The translations under genes were made by a program, and so were the position numbers. The notes under the pieces were generated by a model. That model did no database searches and was not told the origin of the DNA. It saw only the letters and a program-made list of their open reading frames with translations. Positions 36,678 through 45,906 of a stretch of DNA of 64,000 bases are shown in pieces. The DNA lies in contig DKPO01000044.1 of the NCBI GenBank assembly GCA_002471225.1, positions 73,407 to 137,406 on the forward strand, in the 5' to 3' direction. Within the stretch, counting starts at the first letter, position 1, and the number at the start of each line of letters is the position of its first letter. Source of the stretch: Porphyromonadaceae bacterium UBA7332 (GTDB lineage: Bacteria; Bacteroidota; Bacteroidia; Bacteroidales; UBA7332).

Positions 36678-37892
36678 TCATAGTAAAGGAATAATAGTTA
36701 TATATACACCTGTAATGATTGCGGATGTGATTACTCCTGATATATTAGCACCCAATGCATCTCCTAAAATAATGGAGTCGGGATTGTCTTTGCTAACAAT
36801 CTTTTGAGCGACCTTAGCTGTTGTTGGAACGCAACTGACAGCTGCAATGCCAATAACCGGATTGAAGTTTCCTTTTTTAATAAAGTACATTATATATCCT
36901 CCGATAATACCTCCGATACCGGATAATAAAAGGGCTGTTATCCCTAGCACTAAAAGTTTAAGAACTTTCGGGTCTAACAGAATTTTGGCTTCACATAATA
37001 CCCCTAACAGCAGTCCAAGCATAAATGTTGAACCATATAATAAAGGTCCGCTTACAAAATCCATTATGTGCTTCATGCCAGATTCACGGATAGCGACTCC
37101 TAAAAACAATGAAAAGAATAAAGGAGAAGCTACAGGAAATAAGAAGCAAAGAATCGCACATAATATAACAGCAAATGCAAGTTTTACTTTGGCAGGATAA
37201 TTCTTAACTTTTCCAGTTTGCTTCATCTTAATGGCTCTGAATTTTTTAGGAACCAATAGTCTGACCAAATAAGGGTATCCTCCATAAGTTAATCCCAGAT
37301 AAAGATATGCTACTACAGTAATAGGAACAAAAAGATGTTTGGCTAATTCAAGTGAAGTGAATAAAACCATAGGACCATCTGCACCGCCTACCATGGCTAT
37401 TGATGCACTTTCTTTAAGAGTAAGTCCTAAAGAGTGAGCAATAGGTAGTGTTAGAAAAGTGCCTAATTCAGCACAAAGTGCAAGAAATATACTAGTAAAA
37501 GGCTTTTGTAATAAGAATCCCACATCTAATAGTGTACCGATACCCATAAATACGAAGCAAGCAATAAGTCCGTTACTAAAAGTAAGCGTGTACACCGGTT
37601 GTAGGAAATTAATTTGCATAGAAGTCATTAGAGCATCAGTATCTGATAGCATGGGATCCAGAAATAAATTGCCTAATCCCCCTTCTGGCATAAAGAGTGT
37701 TCCTGTATTGATGGCTATCATTCCTAATCCCATAGGTATCATTACCATAGGTTCCAAAACCCCCTTCCAACCTAAATAAACCAATAATCCCCCTAGAGCT
37801 ATTAAGACAAGACGAGCTACAGCTAATATCCATCCGCCTTCAACCATTGTTCCAAAACCTTGAAACAAAGTAAAAAAATCAATACCTTCCAT
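36678..37892 (-). CDS. oadB: Sodium-pumping decarboxylase, beta subunit
   Basis: 404 residues with about nine to eleven membrane segments. NFLQPVYTLTFSNGLIACFVFMGIG, IAMVGGADGPMVLFTSLELA (the GGADGP Na+-site motif), IGIAAVSCVPTTAKVAQKI and DALGANISGVITSAI are signatures of the beta subunit of oxaloacetate or methylmalonyl-CoA decarboxylases. It couples decarboxylation of carboxybiotin to Na+ export across the cytoplasmic membrane. The carboxyltransferase (alpha) and biotin carrier are not in the window, so the substrate is not settled. It follows the OadG-like gene with a 12-bp gap. Confidence 0.94.
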   Translation of the reverse strand: MEGIDFFTLFQGFGTMVEGGWILAVARLVLIALGGLLVYLGWKGVLEPMVMIPMGLGMIAINTGTLFMPEGGLGNLFLDPMLSDTDALMTSMQINFLQPVYTLTFSNGLIACFVFMGIGTLLDVGFLLQKPFTSIFLALCAELGTFLTLPIAHSLGLTLKESASIAMVGGADGPMVLFTSLELAKHLFVPITVVAYLYLGLTYGGYPYLVRLLVPKKFRAIKMKQTGKVKNYPAKVKLAFAVILCAILCFLFPVASPLFFSLFLGVAIRESGMKHIMDFVSGPLLYGSTFMLGLLLGVLCEAKILLDPKVLKLLVLGITALLLSGIGGIIGGYIMYFIKKGNFNPVIGIAAVSCVPTTAKVAQKIVSKDNPDSIILGDALGANISGVITSAIITGVYITIIPLL

Positions 37893-37904
37893 ATATTAAA
37901 TAGG

Positions 37905-38273
37905 TTATTTGTTTTTCGAAATTTTATAATCAGGAGCATCCTCTTCTTTTTCATAGGAGGGTGTTTGTTCCGGTGCTTTTGGAGAATAATAATAATCCAG
38001 TACGGTATAATGAGAATCCCCTTTGCTTACTCCATGGTAATATTCTTGTATATACTGAGGGTCACCGGATTCAATTTTATGCAATAATTGTTTGAGTCGT
38101 TTAATTCGGATTTTTTTTAGTTGATGTGCTCTTTTTATTTCGTCTTTGTTTAATTCCAGGTATTCTTGCTTATCAGCAGCCAAAGCGGTTACTTTAATTA
38201 CACCTGCTACCAGAAAACCGATAAAGAAGGTAAACAACATCATCAGAAAAGTTGCTAAATACAGATTCATCAT
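37905..38273 (-). CDS. OadG-like small subunit of the sodium-pumping decarboxylase
   Basis: 122 residues. One N-terminal membrane helix (LYLATFLMMLFTFFIGFLVAGVIKV) is followed by a charged cytoplasmic tail (KDEIKRAHQLKKIRIKRLKQLLHKIE). This is the topology of gamma subunits, which hold alpha to beta and help assembly. The sequence itself is poorly conserved in that family, so the call rests mainly on topology, size and the position directly before oadB. A -7 box candidate lies at 38322-38329. Confidence 0.65.
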   Translation of the reverse strand: MMNLYLATFLMMLFTFFIGFLVAGVIKVTALAADKQEYLELNKDEIKRAHQLKKIRIKRLKQLLHKIESGDPQYIQEYYHGVSKGDSHYTVLDYYYSPKAPEQTPSYEKEEDAPDYKISKNK

Positions 38274-38321
38274 AGTTGTGTTTATTAATTAATAAGGTAA
38301 TAAAAAGAAATAGTACATATA

Positions 38322-38329
38322 CAAAACTA
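38322..38329 (-). promoter_or_regulatory. Candidate -7 box of the oadG-oadB unit
   Basis: On the minus strand TAGTTTTG matches TAnnTTTG, about 50 bp before the OadG-like ATG. No -33 element is clear. Confidence 0.4.
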
Positions 38330-38381
38330 TTGAAGCAATAAAAAGTTCTCTGTTTTCAGAATAATTTTTAGAAATAAAAAA

Positions 38382-38404
38382 GGAGGGTGCTATGAGCACC
38401 CTCC
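38382..38404 (-). terminator. Terminator of the major OmpA porin gene
   Basis: GGAGGGTGCT (38382-38391) pairs with AGCACCCTCC (38395-38404) around a 3-nt loop, and TTTTTTATTTC follows on the minus strand. A second palindrome, ATTCGAAA-TATC-TTTCGAAT, lies at 38412-38431 between this and the stop codon. Confidence 0.9.
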
Positions 38405-38457
38405 CAGAACGTATTCGAAATATCTTTCGAATCGTTTATCGAAACCTTGAATCTTTA

Positions 38458-39651
38458 TTATTCTACGATAACAACACGGTTCCAAGCTTCTTTGCTGAAT
38501 GGTTGTTGGTTAGAGCCGTCCCAAGATACTTTAAGTTGGTCTGGATTAACACCAAATTGTTCAGTTAAGATTTTAGCAACAGCGTTAGCACGTTTTTCTG
38601 ATAACATCATGTTATAATCAGCTGTACCTGTTTCTTTATCTGCATAACCTACTACAGTATAAGTTTTGCCAGGGTTAGCGTTAATAACTTTAGCAGCATT
38701 AGCTAAGTTCAACATTTGATCAGGACGAACTTTTGATTGATTAATTACGAACAATACAGTTGTAAATGGAAGATCCATGTCTTTAACGACTTCTTTAATT
38801 TGAGGACCTTTAGCTTTTTCAGCAGCTAATGCAGCAGCTAATTGGCTGTTTTGTTGTTCGCAAGCAGCAAGTTGACCTCTAAGTTGGTTTACTTGATCGT
38901 TCATTAGAGCTAAAGCAACCGGACACATAGCATCGTAAGGTTGGAAGTCTCTTTGTTTGAATTTATAAGTTACACCAAGAGTTGCACCTAAGATACCATC
39001 AGCTGGTTTTCCATATACAACACCGTTTAGTTTATCAGCTGCTAATGTACCTTGAAGTTCAAGATTGATATCTACAGCATCAGAAACTCTGAATCGGTTA
39101 ATTAAACCGAAATTACCCGCAAAATTATAGATGCCAGGATAACCATCTTTTTTGAAAGAATATGTATAACCAACACCAAAGTATGGGATTAAGCTATATA
39201 CACGATAAGGATCATAAGTTCCGAAAATAGACATTAAGTCAAACATAAAATCACCATGTAGGTTATAGTAATTCCATTTTTGTTGAATAAGTCCGTTTTC
39301 AAGTCTACCAGTTTCGTATGGAGCTCCCGGATTCATAGCGCTTTTCAATTGCCATCCATTTGCTTTCAAACGGAATCCCCAACCCGGAGCAACCCATTTA
39401 CCAATTTCAAGAGAAATCTCAGGACTCACGCGATCTTTGAAATCTGCTTTTGTTGAGTTTTCGCCAAAGAAAACCTGAGCACCACCACCGATTCCGATAA
39501 ACCAGTTATCAAAGAATCCGTTAGTAACGTAACGTGGTTTTTCTTTTACAATCAAAACATCTTCTTCAACAACTTCTGTTTGAGCAGAAGCTTGAGAACT
39601 TATTCCGAATAAAAGCCCTGCAGCTAATACTCCTGTAAACAACTTTTTCAT
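38458..39651 (-). CDS. Major OmpA-family outer-membrane protein (Omp40/41-like)
   Basis: 397 residues with a signal peptide ending ASAQ (~24). An N-terminal eight-stranded barrel (FFDNWFIGIGGGAQVFFGEN, LEIGKWVAPGWGFRLKANGW, FGVGYTYSFKKDGYPG) runs to about residue 235. A short coiled segment (LRGQLAACEQQNSQLAAALAAEKA) follows. The C-terminal OmpA domain (TTVLFVINQSKVRPDQM, YADKETGTADYNMMLSEKRANAVAKIL) binds peptidoglycan. The layout matches the abundant Omp40/41 (Pgm6/7) heterotrimer proteins of Porphyromonas gingivalis, except that a single gene is seen here. It stabilises the envelope, and its biased codon use (GTT, GCT, AAA) suggests high expression. Confidence 0.93.
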   Translation of the reverse strand: MKKLFTGVLAAGLLFGISSQASAQTEVVEEDVLIVKEKPRYVTNGFFDNWFIGIGGGAQVFFGENSTKADFKDRVSPEISLEIGKWVAPGWGFRLKANGWQLKSAMNPGAPYETGRLENGLIQQKWNYYNLHGDFMFDLMSIFGTYDPYRVYSLIPYFGVGYTYSFKKDGYPGIYNFAGNFGLINRFRVSDAVDINLELQGTLAADKLNGVVYGKPADGILGATLGVTYKFKQRDFQPYDAMCPVALALMNDQVNQLRGQLAACEQQNSQLAAALAAEKAKGPQIKEVVKDMDLPFTTVLFVINQSKVRPDQMLNLANAAKVINANPGKTYTVVGYADKETGTADYNMMLSEKRANAVAKILTEQFGVNPDQLKVSWDGSNQQPFSKEAWNRVVIVE

Positions 39652-39985
39652 AATCTGTTTAATGTTTAGGTTAAATATAATATGTATTTATTTTCTCTTT
39701 AGCTCAAATAATCAATTTCATTTGAATCGAGATAATAACAATAGAATCTAATAAATTGTTTTTTCCTCCAAAAAAAATATTGCACAGAGTCCATTTGTTA
39801 TCAACTGTACAATAATAACATCTGCTATAATTTAAATGTTCATTAGCGATCAATATTAACATTTACGGTTGGATTACAATTTATAGAAACCCTTTCTTAA
39901 TGATATATAGCGGATATTTAAAGAATTAATCTTATCTTCGTTCCCGAACAGAACAAAGAACTAATACTAATAATTAAAATCAATT
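39652..39985. other. Divergent promoter region
   Basis: 334 bp of AT-rich sequence between the OmpA porin (minus) and the POT-type transporter (plus). TATCTTCG near 39932 is one base off the -7 consensus and is the best candidate for the plus-strand gene. No clear consensus is visible for the porin. No gene or strong hairpin was seen. Confidence 0.5.
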
Positions 39986-41341
39986 ATGTCAAAAATCACT
40001 TTTTCTAAAGCGTTTTGGGTAGCAAATAGCGTTGAGCTCCTTGAACGTATGGCTTATTATGCTGTTTTTATTGTTATAACGCTTTACTTGTCCGATGTGT
40101 TGGGTTTCTCTGATATTGAAGCGGGTATTATTTCCGGATTATTTTCAGGTATTCTTTATTTTCTTCCGACTTTTAGTGGTGCTCTTGCCGATAAAATCGG
40201 ATTCAGAAAGTCAATGTTGCTTGCTTTCGGATTGTTGACATTCGGTTATGCAGGACTGGGAATATTACCGACATTATGTGAGAATGCAGGATTAGTATCT
40301 TATGCGAAAGAAACAACTTTTACAGGCCTTAGAGAGAGTTGGTTGAAATGGAATATCGTTCCTGTGTTGGTCGTTATTATGATTGGCGGATCTTTTATTA
40401 AGTCTGTTATTTCAGGTACAGTTGCTAAAGAAACAACAACAGAAACGCGTGCAAAAGGATTTTCATTGTTTTATATGATGGTAAATATCGGAGCCTTTAC
40501 AGGTAAGATGGTTGTTGATCCATTACGTAAATCAATGGGTAGTGAAGGCTTGGTTGTGCTGAATTATTTCTCGGCAACGATGACGTTTCTTGCTTTTATC
40601 GCTATTTACTTCATGTATAAATCAAGCGAACATCAAGGTGAAGGTAAATCATTGAAACAAATACTTCAGGGGCTGGCTCGTGTATGTACCAACTATAAGT
40701 TATTGATCCTTACGCTTATCGTAAGTGGTTTTTGGTTAGTTCAGGGACAGCTTTATGCGACAATGCCTAAATATGTATTACGTATGGCGGGTGAAGGAGC
40801 TTCTCCGGCATGGTATGCGAATGTTAATCCGTTTGTTGTTGTCTTGACAGTAAATCTGGTTACTCGTTTAATGGCTAAGAAAACGGCATTATCTTCTATT
40901 ACGGTAGGTATGTTTATTATTCCGATTTCTGCGTTAGTCATGGCGATGGGTAATATGTTCCCTTCCGATCAGGAAATATTAGGCATGCACCCGATTGCTT
41001 TCTTTATGGTTGTAGGTATCGTCTTCCAGGCATTATCCGAAACATTTATTTCGCCTCGTTTCTTAGAGTATTTCTCTTTACAGGCGCCTAAAGGAGAAGA
41101 AGGTATGTATTTAGGATTCTCGCATCTGCATTCATTTTTTTCATATATTTTCGGATTTGCGATTTCGGGTGTCCTTTTAAGTAAATATTGTCCGGATCCT
41201 TCTTTATTCGCAACGCATGAAGAGTGGGTGGCAGCGTCATCAAATGCGCATTATATCTGGTTTGTTTTTGCCGGTATCGCTATGGTGGCTGCTTTCGCAC
41301 TGGTTATTTTTGGTAAAGTAACATCTAAAGATGAAGAGTAA
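39986..41341 (+). CDS. POT/PTR-type MFS transporter
   Basis: 451 residues with about 12 membrane helices. The N-terminus VELLERMAYYAVFIVITLYL fits the ExxERxxYY motif of proton-coupled oligopeptide transporters, where the Glu-Arg pair binds protons and peptide. FSGALADKIGFRKSM is the MFS loop between helices 2 and 3. Helix-loop repeats continue to VFAGIAMVAAFALVIF. The FYING-like POT motif is not clearly present, so the substrate might be a peptide or another small solute. It is a single gene that ends at a strong terminator. Confidence 0.82.
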   Translation: MSKITFSKAFWVANSVELLERMAYYAVFIVITLYLSDVLGFSDIEAGIISGLFSGILYFLPTFSGALADKIGFRKSMLLAFGLLTFGYAGLGILPTLCENAGLVSYAKETTFTGLRESWLKWNIVPVLVVIMIGGSFIKSVISGTVAKETTTETRAKGFSLFYMMVNIGAFTGKMVVDPLRKSMGSEGLVVLNYFSATMTFLAFIAIYFMYKSSEHQGEGKSLKQILQGLARVCTNYKLLILTLIVSGFWLVQGQLYATMPKYVLRMAGEGASPAWYANVNPFVVVLTVNLVTRLMAKKTALSSITVGMFIIPISALVMAMGNMFPSDQEILGMHPIAFFMVVGIVFQALSETFISPRFLEYFSLQAPKGEEGMYLGFSHLHSFFSYIFGFAISGVLLSKYCPDPSLFATHEEWVAASSNAHYIWFVFAGIAMVAAFALVIFGKVTSKDEE

Positions 41342-41376
41342 TCGGGAAGCGATTATTTAATCAGTCGATATAAATA

Positions 41377-41416
41377 AAAAAGCGTCTGACAGATATCATT
41401 CTGTCAGACGCTTTTT
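41377..41416. terminator. Bidirectional terminator
   Basis: A 17-bp perfect stem AAAAAGCGTCTGACAGA with its complement (41400-41416), 6-nt loop. It lies between the convergent POT transporter and the maeB unit, with A and T runs on both sides. Confidence 0.93.
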
Positions 41417-41422
41417 ATTTAT

Positions 41423-41602
41423 TTATAAGTCCCGGTTTCGTCGTAAATATTTGTAGATTGGAACAAATATGATGATGCCGGATGCAGTCAGAGCAAAAAC
41501 AACTTGAAAGTTTATTTCTCCATGACCTTTTATCATTAGATAAGCAAGGAGGAACCATAGCAAAATAATGCAGGTTATTCGAAACGGATTTAGTTTTCGC
41601 AT
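41423..41602 (-). CDS. Small two-helix membrane protein downstream of maeB
   Basis: 59 residues starting MRKLNPFRITCIILLWFLLA. Two hydrophobic helices (ITCIILLWFLLAYLMI and FQVVFALTASGIIIFVPIY) are joined by a short polar loop (KGHGEINFQ), and the tail KYLRRNRDL is basic. By the positive-inside rule both ends face the cytoplasm. It begins 11 bp after the maeB stop, has a proper stop, and is followed at once by the terminator, so it looks like the second gene of a maeB operon. No family is recognised. Confidence 0.65.
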   Translation of the reverse strand: MRKLNPFRITCIILLWFLLAYLMIKGHGEINFQVVFALTASGIIIFVPIYKYLRRNRDL

Positions 41603-41613
41603 GACCGTTTTGT

Positions 41614-43902
41614 TTATTTGCAGTTATTCGGATCAATAGAACAAGATGCGTCCAATGTGGCAATAACAGCCAGATTGACAATGTCACGAACCGAACTTTC
41701 AATATCTGTAAAGTGAATTGGTTTATTTAACCCCATCTGGATTGGGCCAATAATTTCGGCTTCACCTAACGATGCCAGCATGTGCGTAGCAATATTGGCA
41801 GAACTAAGGTTCGGGAAGATCAACGTGTTTACATCCAATCCGTTTAATTTACTGAACGGGAATGTCGCTTCTCTTAATTCGCGATTGATTGCAAAATTCA
41901 CCTGCATTTCTCCATCAATAACCATATCCGGATAATTCTGGTGCAAGTAATTTACAGCTGTTTTTACAGATGCAGGGCTACCGTTCTTATCTGCTCCGAA
42001 GTTTGAGTAAGACAACATAGCCATCACCGGTTTGTGAGCAAAAAACTCTACAGTACGTTCTGCAAGACGCGCAATATCAATTAAAGTTTCTGTCGAAGGA
42101 TGTCGGTTGATTAAGGTATCAGCAACGAAGAAAGTACCTTTCTTTGAGTTGATAATGCTCATTGCACCAAAATGATTGAAGCCTTCCTGAATACCGATAA
42201 TATCTTTAGCCATCTCGATCGTTTCAGCATATCGGGTATAAGTTCCTGTAATGAATGCATCGGCATCACCCGTTTCAACCATCATCATACCGAAGTAGTT
42301 GCGGTCATTCATTTTTTCGGCAGCCTCAATATAGGTTAGCCCGTCGCGCTGTTTCTTTTCTACAAGAATACGTGCATATTTTTGTCTACGCACTACTTCG
42401 CGATCATGTCTCAAATTAACAATTTCAATGCCAGCTAAATCAACACCGTATTCATTGGCGAGCTTTTCAATACGCTCTTCATTACCTAAAAGAATAGGAT
42501 AACAGATACCTTCGCTATATGCTTCAGCAGCAGCTTTCAACATATTGATGTGATTCGCTTCGGCAAAAACAACACGTTTCGGAGCTTTTTTAGCTTTTTC
42601 CGCCAATAAACGAGTCATTTTATTGTCTTTACCCATTAATTCACGTAAATGTTCTGCGTATTTATCCCAATCTGTAATAGGATTTCTGGCTACACCTGAC
42701 TCCATAGCAGCTTTAGCTACAGCAGGCGCTATAATTTCCAGTAATCGTGGGTCCAATGGTTTCGGAATAATATACTCTCTGCCAAATGTCAGATTGTCTA
42801 CATTATAGGCATCATTTACGACATCCGGTACAGGTTTACGGGCAAGTGTCGCAACTGCTTTAACGGCAGCCAGCTTCATTTCTTCGTTGATACAAGTAGC
42901 ACCGCAATCAAGTGCACCACGGAAAATATAAGGGAATCCTAAAACATTATTGATTTGATTTGGATAGTCCGAACGTCCTGTGGCAAAAATAATATCCGGT
43001 CTTGAAGCCATTGCATTGTCATACGAGATTTCCGGATTCGGATTGGCACAAGCAAATACAATCGGATTGTCAGCCATTGAGCGAACCATATCTTGCGTAA
43101 GCACATCGGCAACTGATAAACCTAAGAACATATCAGCGCCCACTAAAGCATCAGCCAATGTTTTAATATCCGTACGTGTGGTTGCGAATGCTTTTTTGGA
43201 TTCATTCAGATCCGTACGGGCAGTCGAAATAACCCCTTTACTGTCGACCATAACGATGTTCTCTTTGCGTGCGCCTAACATCATGTATAGTCGTGTACAT
43301 GAGCTGGCAGAAGCACCGGCACCATTCACTACAATCTTAAGCTGATCGATAGGTTTTCCTGTTAATTCAGCAGCATTTAATAAACCTGCTGCCGTAACAA
43401 TAGCTGTCCCGTGCTGGTCATCGTGCATTACCGGTATATCCAGTTCTTCTTTCAGTCTTCTTTCAATTTCGAAACATTCAGGAGCTTTGATATCTTCTAA
43501 GTTAATACCTCCGAAAGTAGGAGCGATAGCTTTTACGGCCTGGATAAATTTTTCAGGATCTTTTTCATTGACTTCAATGTCAAAAACATCAATGCCTGCA
43601 AATATTTTAAATAATAATCCTTTTCCTTCCATAACCGGTTTACCGGCCAAAGCACCGATATCTCCTAATCCAAGAACGGCTGTACCATTCGAGATAACAG
43701 CAACCAGATTGCCTTTTGCTGTGTACTTATATGCAAGATCCGGATTTTTCTCTATTTCTAAACAAGGTTCTGCAACCCCTGGTGAATATGCTAAAGATAA
43801 ATCTGTTTGAGTGCTATAGGGTTTTGTTGGTACTACTTCAATTTTTCCCGGTTTCCCTTCTGAGTGATAACGCAAAGCTGCGTCTTTAGTTACTTTTGCC
43901 AT
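41614..43902 (-). CDS. maeB: NADP-dependent malic enzyme with phosphotransacetylase-like C-domain
   Basis: 762 residues. The N-terminal ~430 residues are malic enzyme: SLAYSPGVAEPC, FGGINLEDIKAPECFEIERRL, MHDDQHGTAIV and the Rossmann block VVNGAGASASSCTRLY. The C-terminal ~320 residues are phosphotransacetylase-like (RVVFAEANHINMLKAA, FGMMMVETGDADAFITG, TLIFPNLSSANIATHMLA), as in the MaeB type, where this domain is regulatory rather than catalytic. It oxidatively decarboxylates malate to pyruvate and makes NADPH in the cytoplasm. A small membrane protein gene follows 11 bp downstream. Confidence 0.97.
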   Translation of the reverse strand: MAKVTKDAALRYHSEGKPGKIEVVPTKPYSTQTDLSLAYSPGVAEPCLEIEKNPDLAYKYTAKGNLVAVISNGTAVLGLGDIGALAGKPVMEGKGLLFKIFAGIDVFDIEVNEKDPEKFIQAVKAIAPTFGGINLEDIKAPECFEIERRLKEELDIPVMHDDQHGTAIVTAAGLLNAAELTGKPIDQLKIVVNGAGASASSCTRLYMMLGARKENIVMVDSKGVISTARTDLNESKKAFATTRTDIKTLADALVGADMFLGLSVADVLTQDMVRSMADNPIVFACANPNPEISYDNAMASRPDIIFATGRSDYPNQINNVLGFPYIFRGALDCGATCINEEMKLAAVKAVATLARKPVPDVVNDAYNVDNLTFGREYIIPKPLDPRLLEIIAPAVAKAAMESGVARNPITDWDKYAEHLRELMGKDNKMTRLLAEKAKKAPKRVVFAEANHINMLKAAAEAYSEGICYPILLGNEERIEKLANEYGVDLAGIEIVNLRHDREVVRRQKYARILVEKKQRDGLTYIEAAEKMNDRNYFGMMMVETGDADAFITGTYTRYAETIEMAKDIIGIQEGFNHFGAMSIINSKKGTFFVADTLINRHPSTETLIDIARLAERTVEFFAHKPVMAMLSYSNFGADKNGSPASVKTAVNYLHQNYPDMVIDGEMQVNFAINRELREATFPFSKLNGLDVNTLIFPNLSSANIATHMLASLGEAEIIGPIQMGLNKPIHFTDIESSVRDIVNLAVIATLDASCSIDPNNCK

Positions 43903-43976
43903 TGTTAAACGTTTTCATGTGATTACATATATCTTTTTGATATTGCAATACGTGTTTCTCAATTAAAAAAAATAAA

Positions 43977-44013
43977 TACGGCGATACTTCCTTTTGAAAG
44001 AAACATCGCCGTA
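43977..44013 (-). terminator. radA terminator
   Basis: TACGGCGAT (43977-43985) pairs with ATCGCCGTA (44005-44013), with an inner TTTC/GAAA stem. TATTTATTTTTTTT follows on the minus strand. Confidence 0.85.
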
Positions 44014-44097
44014 AATATAAAAAATCTCTGAGATTAAGATTTTGATTAATATAGTTTAACTACAAAATGTTACTGTATTTAAGAAATTGTTCACTTT

Positions 44098-45468
44098 TTA
44101 TCCAAATAACACCCGAAAAGCTTCCTCTACTTTCCGGACACCGATTACTTCTATTTTTGTTTTCTTCAGGTCTAACCCTTTCAGGTTATCCTGCGGAAGG
44201 ATGATCTTTTGCATACCTAGCTTTTGAGCTTCCATAATGCGTTGTTCAACCCTGTTTACAGGTCTTACTTCACCAGAAAGTCCGATTTCACCGGCCATAC
44301 AGATATTTTTTTCTATGGCTATGTCTAAATTGGATGATAGGATCGAGCTGATGATCGATAAATCAATAGCAGGATCATTCACTTTGAGTCCGCCGGCAAT
44401 ATTCAAAAATACATCTTTCTGACCAAGTTTGAATCCTACACGCTTCTCCAGAACGGCTAATAGCATATTCATGCGGCGGATATCAAAGCCTGTCGCAGAG
44501 CGCTGAGGAGTTCCGTAAACGGCTGTGCTGACTAATGCCTGAGTTTCTATCAGAAAAGGTCTGACACCTTCAATGGCACAGGCTATCGAAACGCCGCTTA
44601 AGGCGTCAGAGTTTAAGGATAGTAACATTTCGGACGGATTACTCACCTCACGTAAGCCATCCTGACGCATTTCATAAATACCTAATTCAGCAGTATTCCC
44701 AAAACGATTTTTGGTAGAGCGTAGAATACGATACATATAATGCTGATCTCCCTCAAACTGAAGAACCGTGTCAACGATATGCTCCAGAACCTTCGGGCCT
44801 GCGATGGTCCCTTCCTTATTTATATGGCCGATAATAAAAACCGGAACATTATTCTCTTTGGCAAACTTGAGAATAGAAGCGGCACATTCACGAACCTGAG
44901 ATACACTTCCCGGTGATGAGTCAATATGTTCCGTCGCGATTGTTTGAATGGAATCAATGATCAGAAGCTGAGGTTCTACGTTTTTGATATGCGTCATAAT
45001 CTCCTCCAGGGATGTTTCACAAACGATGTAGCAATCCGAATGCGTATGGGCTATACGGTCTGCACGTAGTTTGATTTGCCGGGCACTTTCTTCGCCCGAT
45101 GCATATAAAATCTTGATTCCTGTCAGTTTCAGAATCGTTTGAAGAATAAGCGTGGATTTTCCGATTCCGGGTTCGCCCCCTAAAAGAATCACAGAACCCT
45201 TGACCAGTCCGCCACCTAAAACGCGGTTTAATTCAGTGTCTCTCATATCCAGACGGATTTCTTCATTGACAGCAATTTCCTGGATCGGCTGAGGTTTAGT
45301 ACGCATTTTTTCAACAGAAAGCAGCGGCGAGTTTTTGGAAGGTTTAGCAGAAACAATTTCTTCGTTGAAACTATTCCAGCTACCACATGACGGACATTTA
45401 CCCACCCATTTGGGAGAATCTTGCCCGCAATGATTACATACGTATATTGTTTTTGTAGTTTTAGCCAT
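44098..45468 (-). CDS. radA: DNA repair protein RadA (Sms)
   Basis: 456 residues from the ATG at 45468. The frame is open to 45564, but the extra 32 residues lie across the higBA terminator hairpin and the family starts with AKTxxxYVCxxCG, so the shorter start is right. A zinc finger (CNHCG...CPSCG, residues 10-27), Walker A GGEPGIGKST, the RadA-specific KNRFG motif, and a C-terminal Lon-like domain (AGEIGLSGEVRPV) are all visible. RadA is a hexameric helicase that extends D-loops in recombination and processes branched intermediates. Confidence 0.97.
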   Translation of the reverse strand: MAKTTKTIYVCNHCGQDSPKWVGKCPSCGSWNSFNEEIVSAKPSKNSPLLSVEKMRTKPQPIQEIAVNEEIRLDMRDTELNRVLGGGLVKGSVILLGGEPGIGKSTLILQTILKLTGIKILYASGEESARQIKLRADRIAHTHSDCYIVCETSLEEIMTHIKNVEPQLLIIDSIQTIATEHIDSSPGSVSQVRECAASILKFAKENNVPVFIIGHINKEGTIAGPKVLEHIVDTVLQFEGDQHYMYRILRSTKNRFGNTAELGIYEMRQDGLREVSNPSEMLLSLNSDALSGVSIACAIEGVRPFLIETQALVSTAVYGTPQRSATGFDIRRMNMLLAVLEKRVGFKLGQKDVFLNIAGGLKVNDPAIDLSIISSILSSNLDIAIEKNICMAGEIGLSGEVRPVNRVEQRIMEAQKLGMQKIILPQDNLKGLDLKKTKIEVIGVRKVEEAFRVLFG

Positions 45469-45549
45469 TATCTCAAAATTTCGTATTCGCATTACTGATA
45501 CTTCCTTAGAGTTTGTCTGTAATGCTTTATTTAGTCCAAAGATAAAAAT

Positions 45550-45578
45550 ATCCCGATTAAACATAGATTAATCGGGAT
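45550..45578 (-). terminator. higBA terminator
   Basis: An 11-bp perfect stem ATCCCGATTAA / TTAATCGGGAT with a 7-nt loop is followed on the minus strand by ATTTTTATC. It separates the toxin-antitoxin pair from radA. Confidence 0.85.
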
Positions 45579-45591
45579 ATAATATTTAGTT

Positions 45592-45906
45592 CTATATATT
45601 CATAGAAAATTCAATTCTGTAATTCAGTGCATTCATTATTCGATAGAATGTCGAAATCTTGGGTTCTGTTTGCCCTTTCTCTACTCTTGAAATATAAGAT
45701 CTGTCAGAACCAATCCTCCGGGCGAGTTCTGCCTGGCTGATCTTAGCTTTTTTTCGAGCATCTTCAATGATCTGACCAGTATAAAATGCATAAGCTTTCT
45801 CTTCAGCCTGAATACGATCAGGAGAACCTTCTACACCAAACTTTTCATCAAGCACTGCGTCATAATCAACAATCTTATGGTTGTTTTGATGTTCCTTTGT
45901 CTGCAT
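45592..45906 (-). CDS. higA: HigA-type antitoxin (XRE family)
   Basis: 104 residues. The C-terminal half is a helix-turn-helix domain of the Cro/XRE type (ISQAELARRIGSDRSYISRVEKGQTEPKISTFYRIMNALNY). The N-terminal ~45 residues are charged and probably wrap the toxin. Its ATG lies inside the 3' end of the toxin gene (32 bp overlap), and toxin-first order is the mark of higBA systems. It should neutralise the toxin and repress the shared promoter, which carries GTTG/CAAC inverted repeats. Confidence 0.9.
   Translation of the reverse strand: MQTKEHQNNHKIVDYDAVLDEKFGVEGSPDRIQAEEKAYAFYTGQIIEDARKKAKISQAELARRIGSDRSYISRVEKGQTEPKISTFYRIMNALNYRIEFSMNI

Noticed and set aside
45469..45564. Longer N-terminus for RadA
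   Set aside because: The extension overlaps the higBA terminator and precedes the conserved AKTTKTIYVC start. The 456-residue form has the normal family length.
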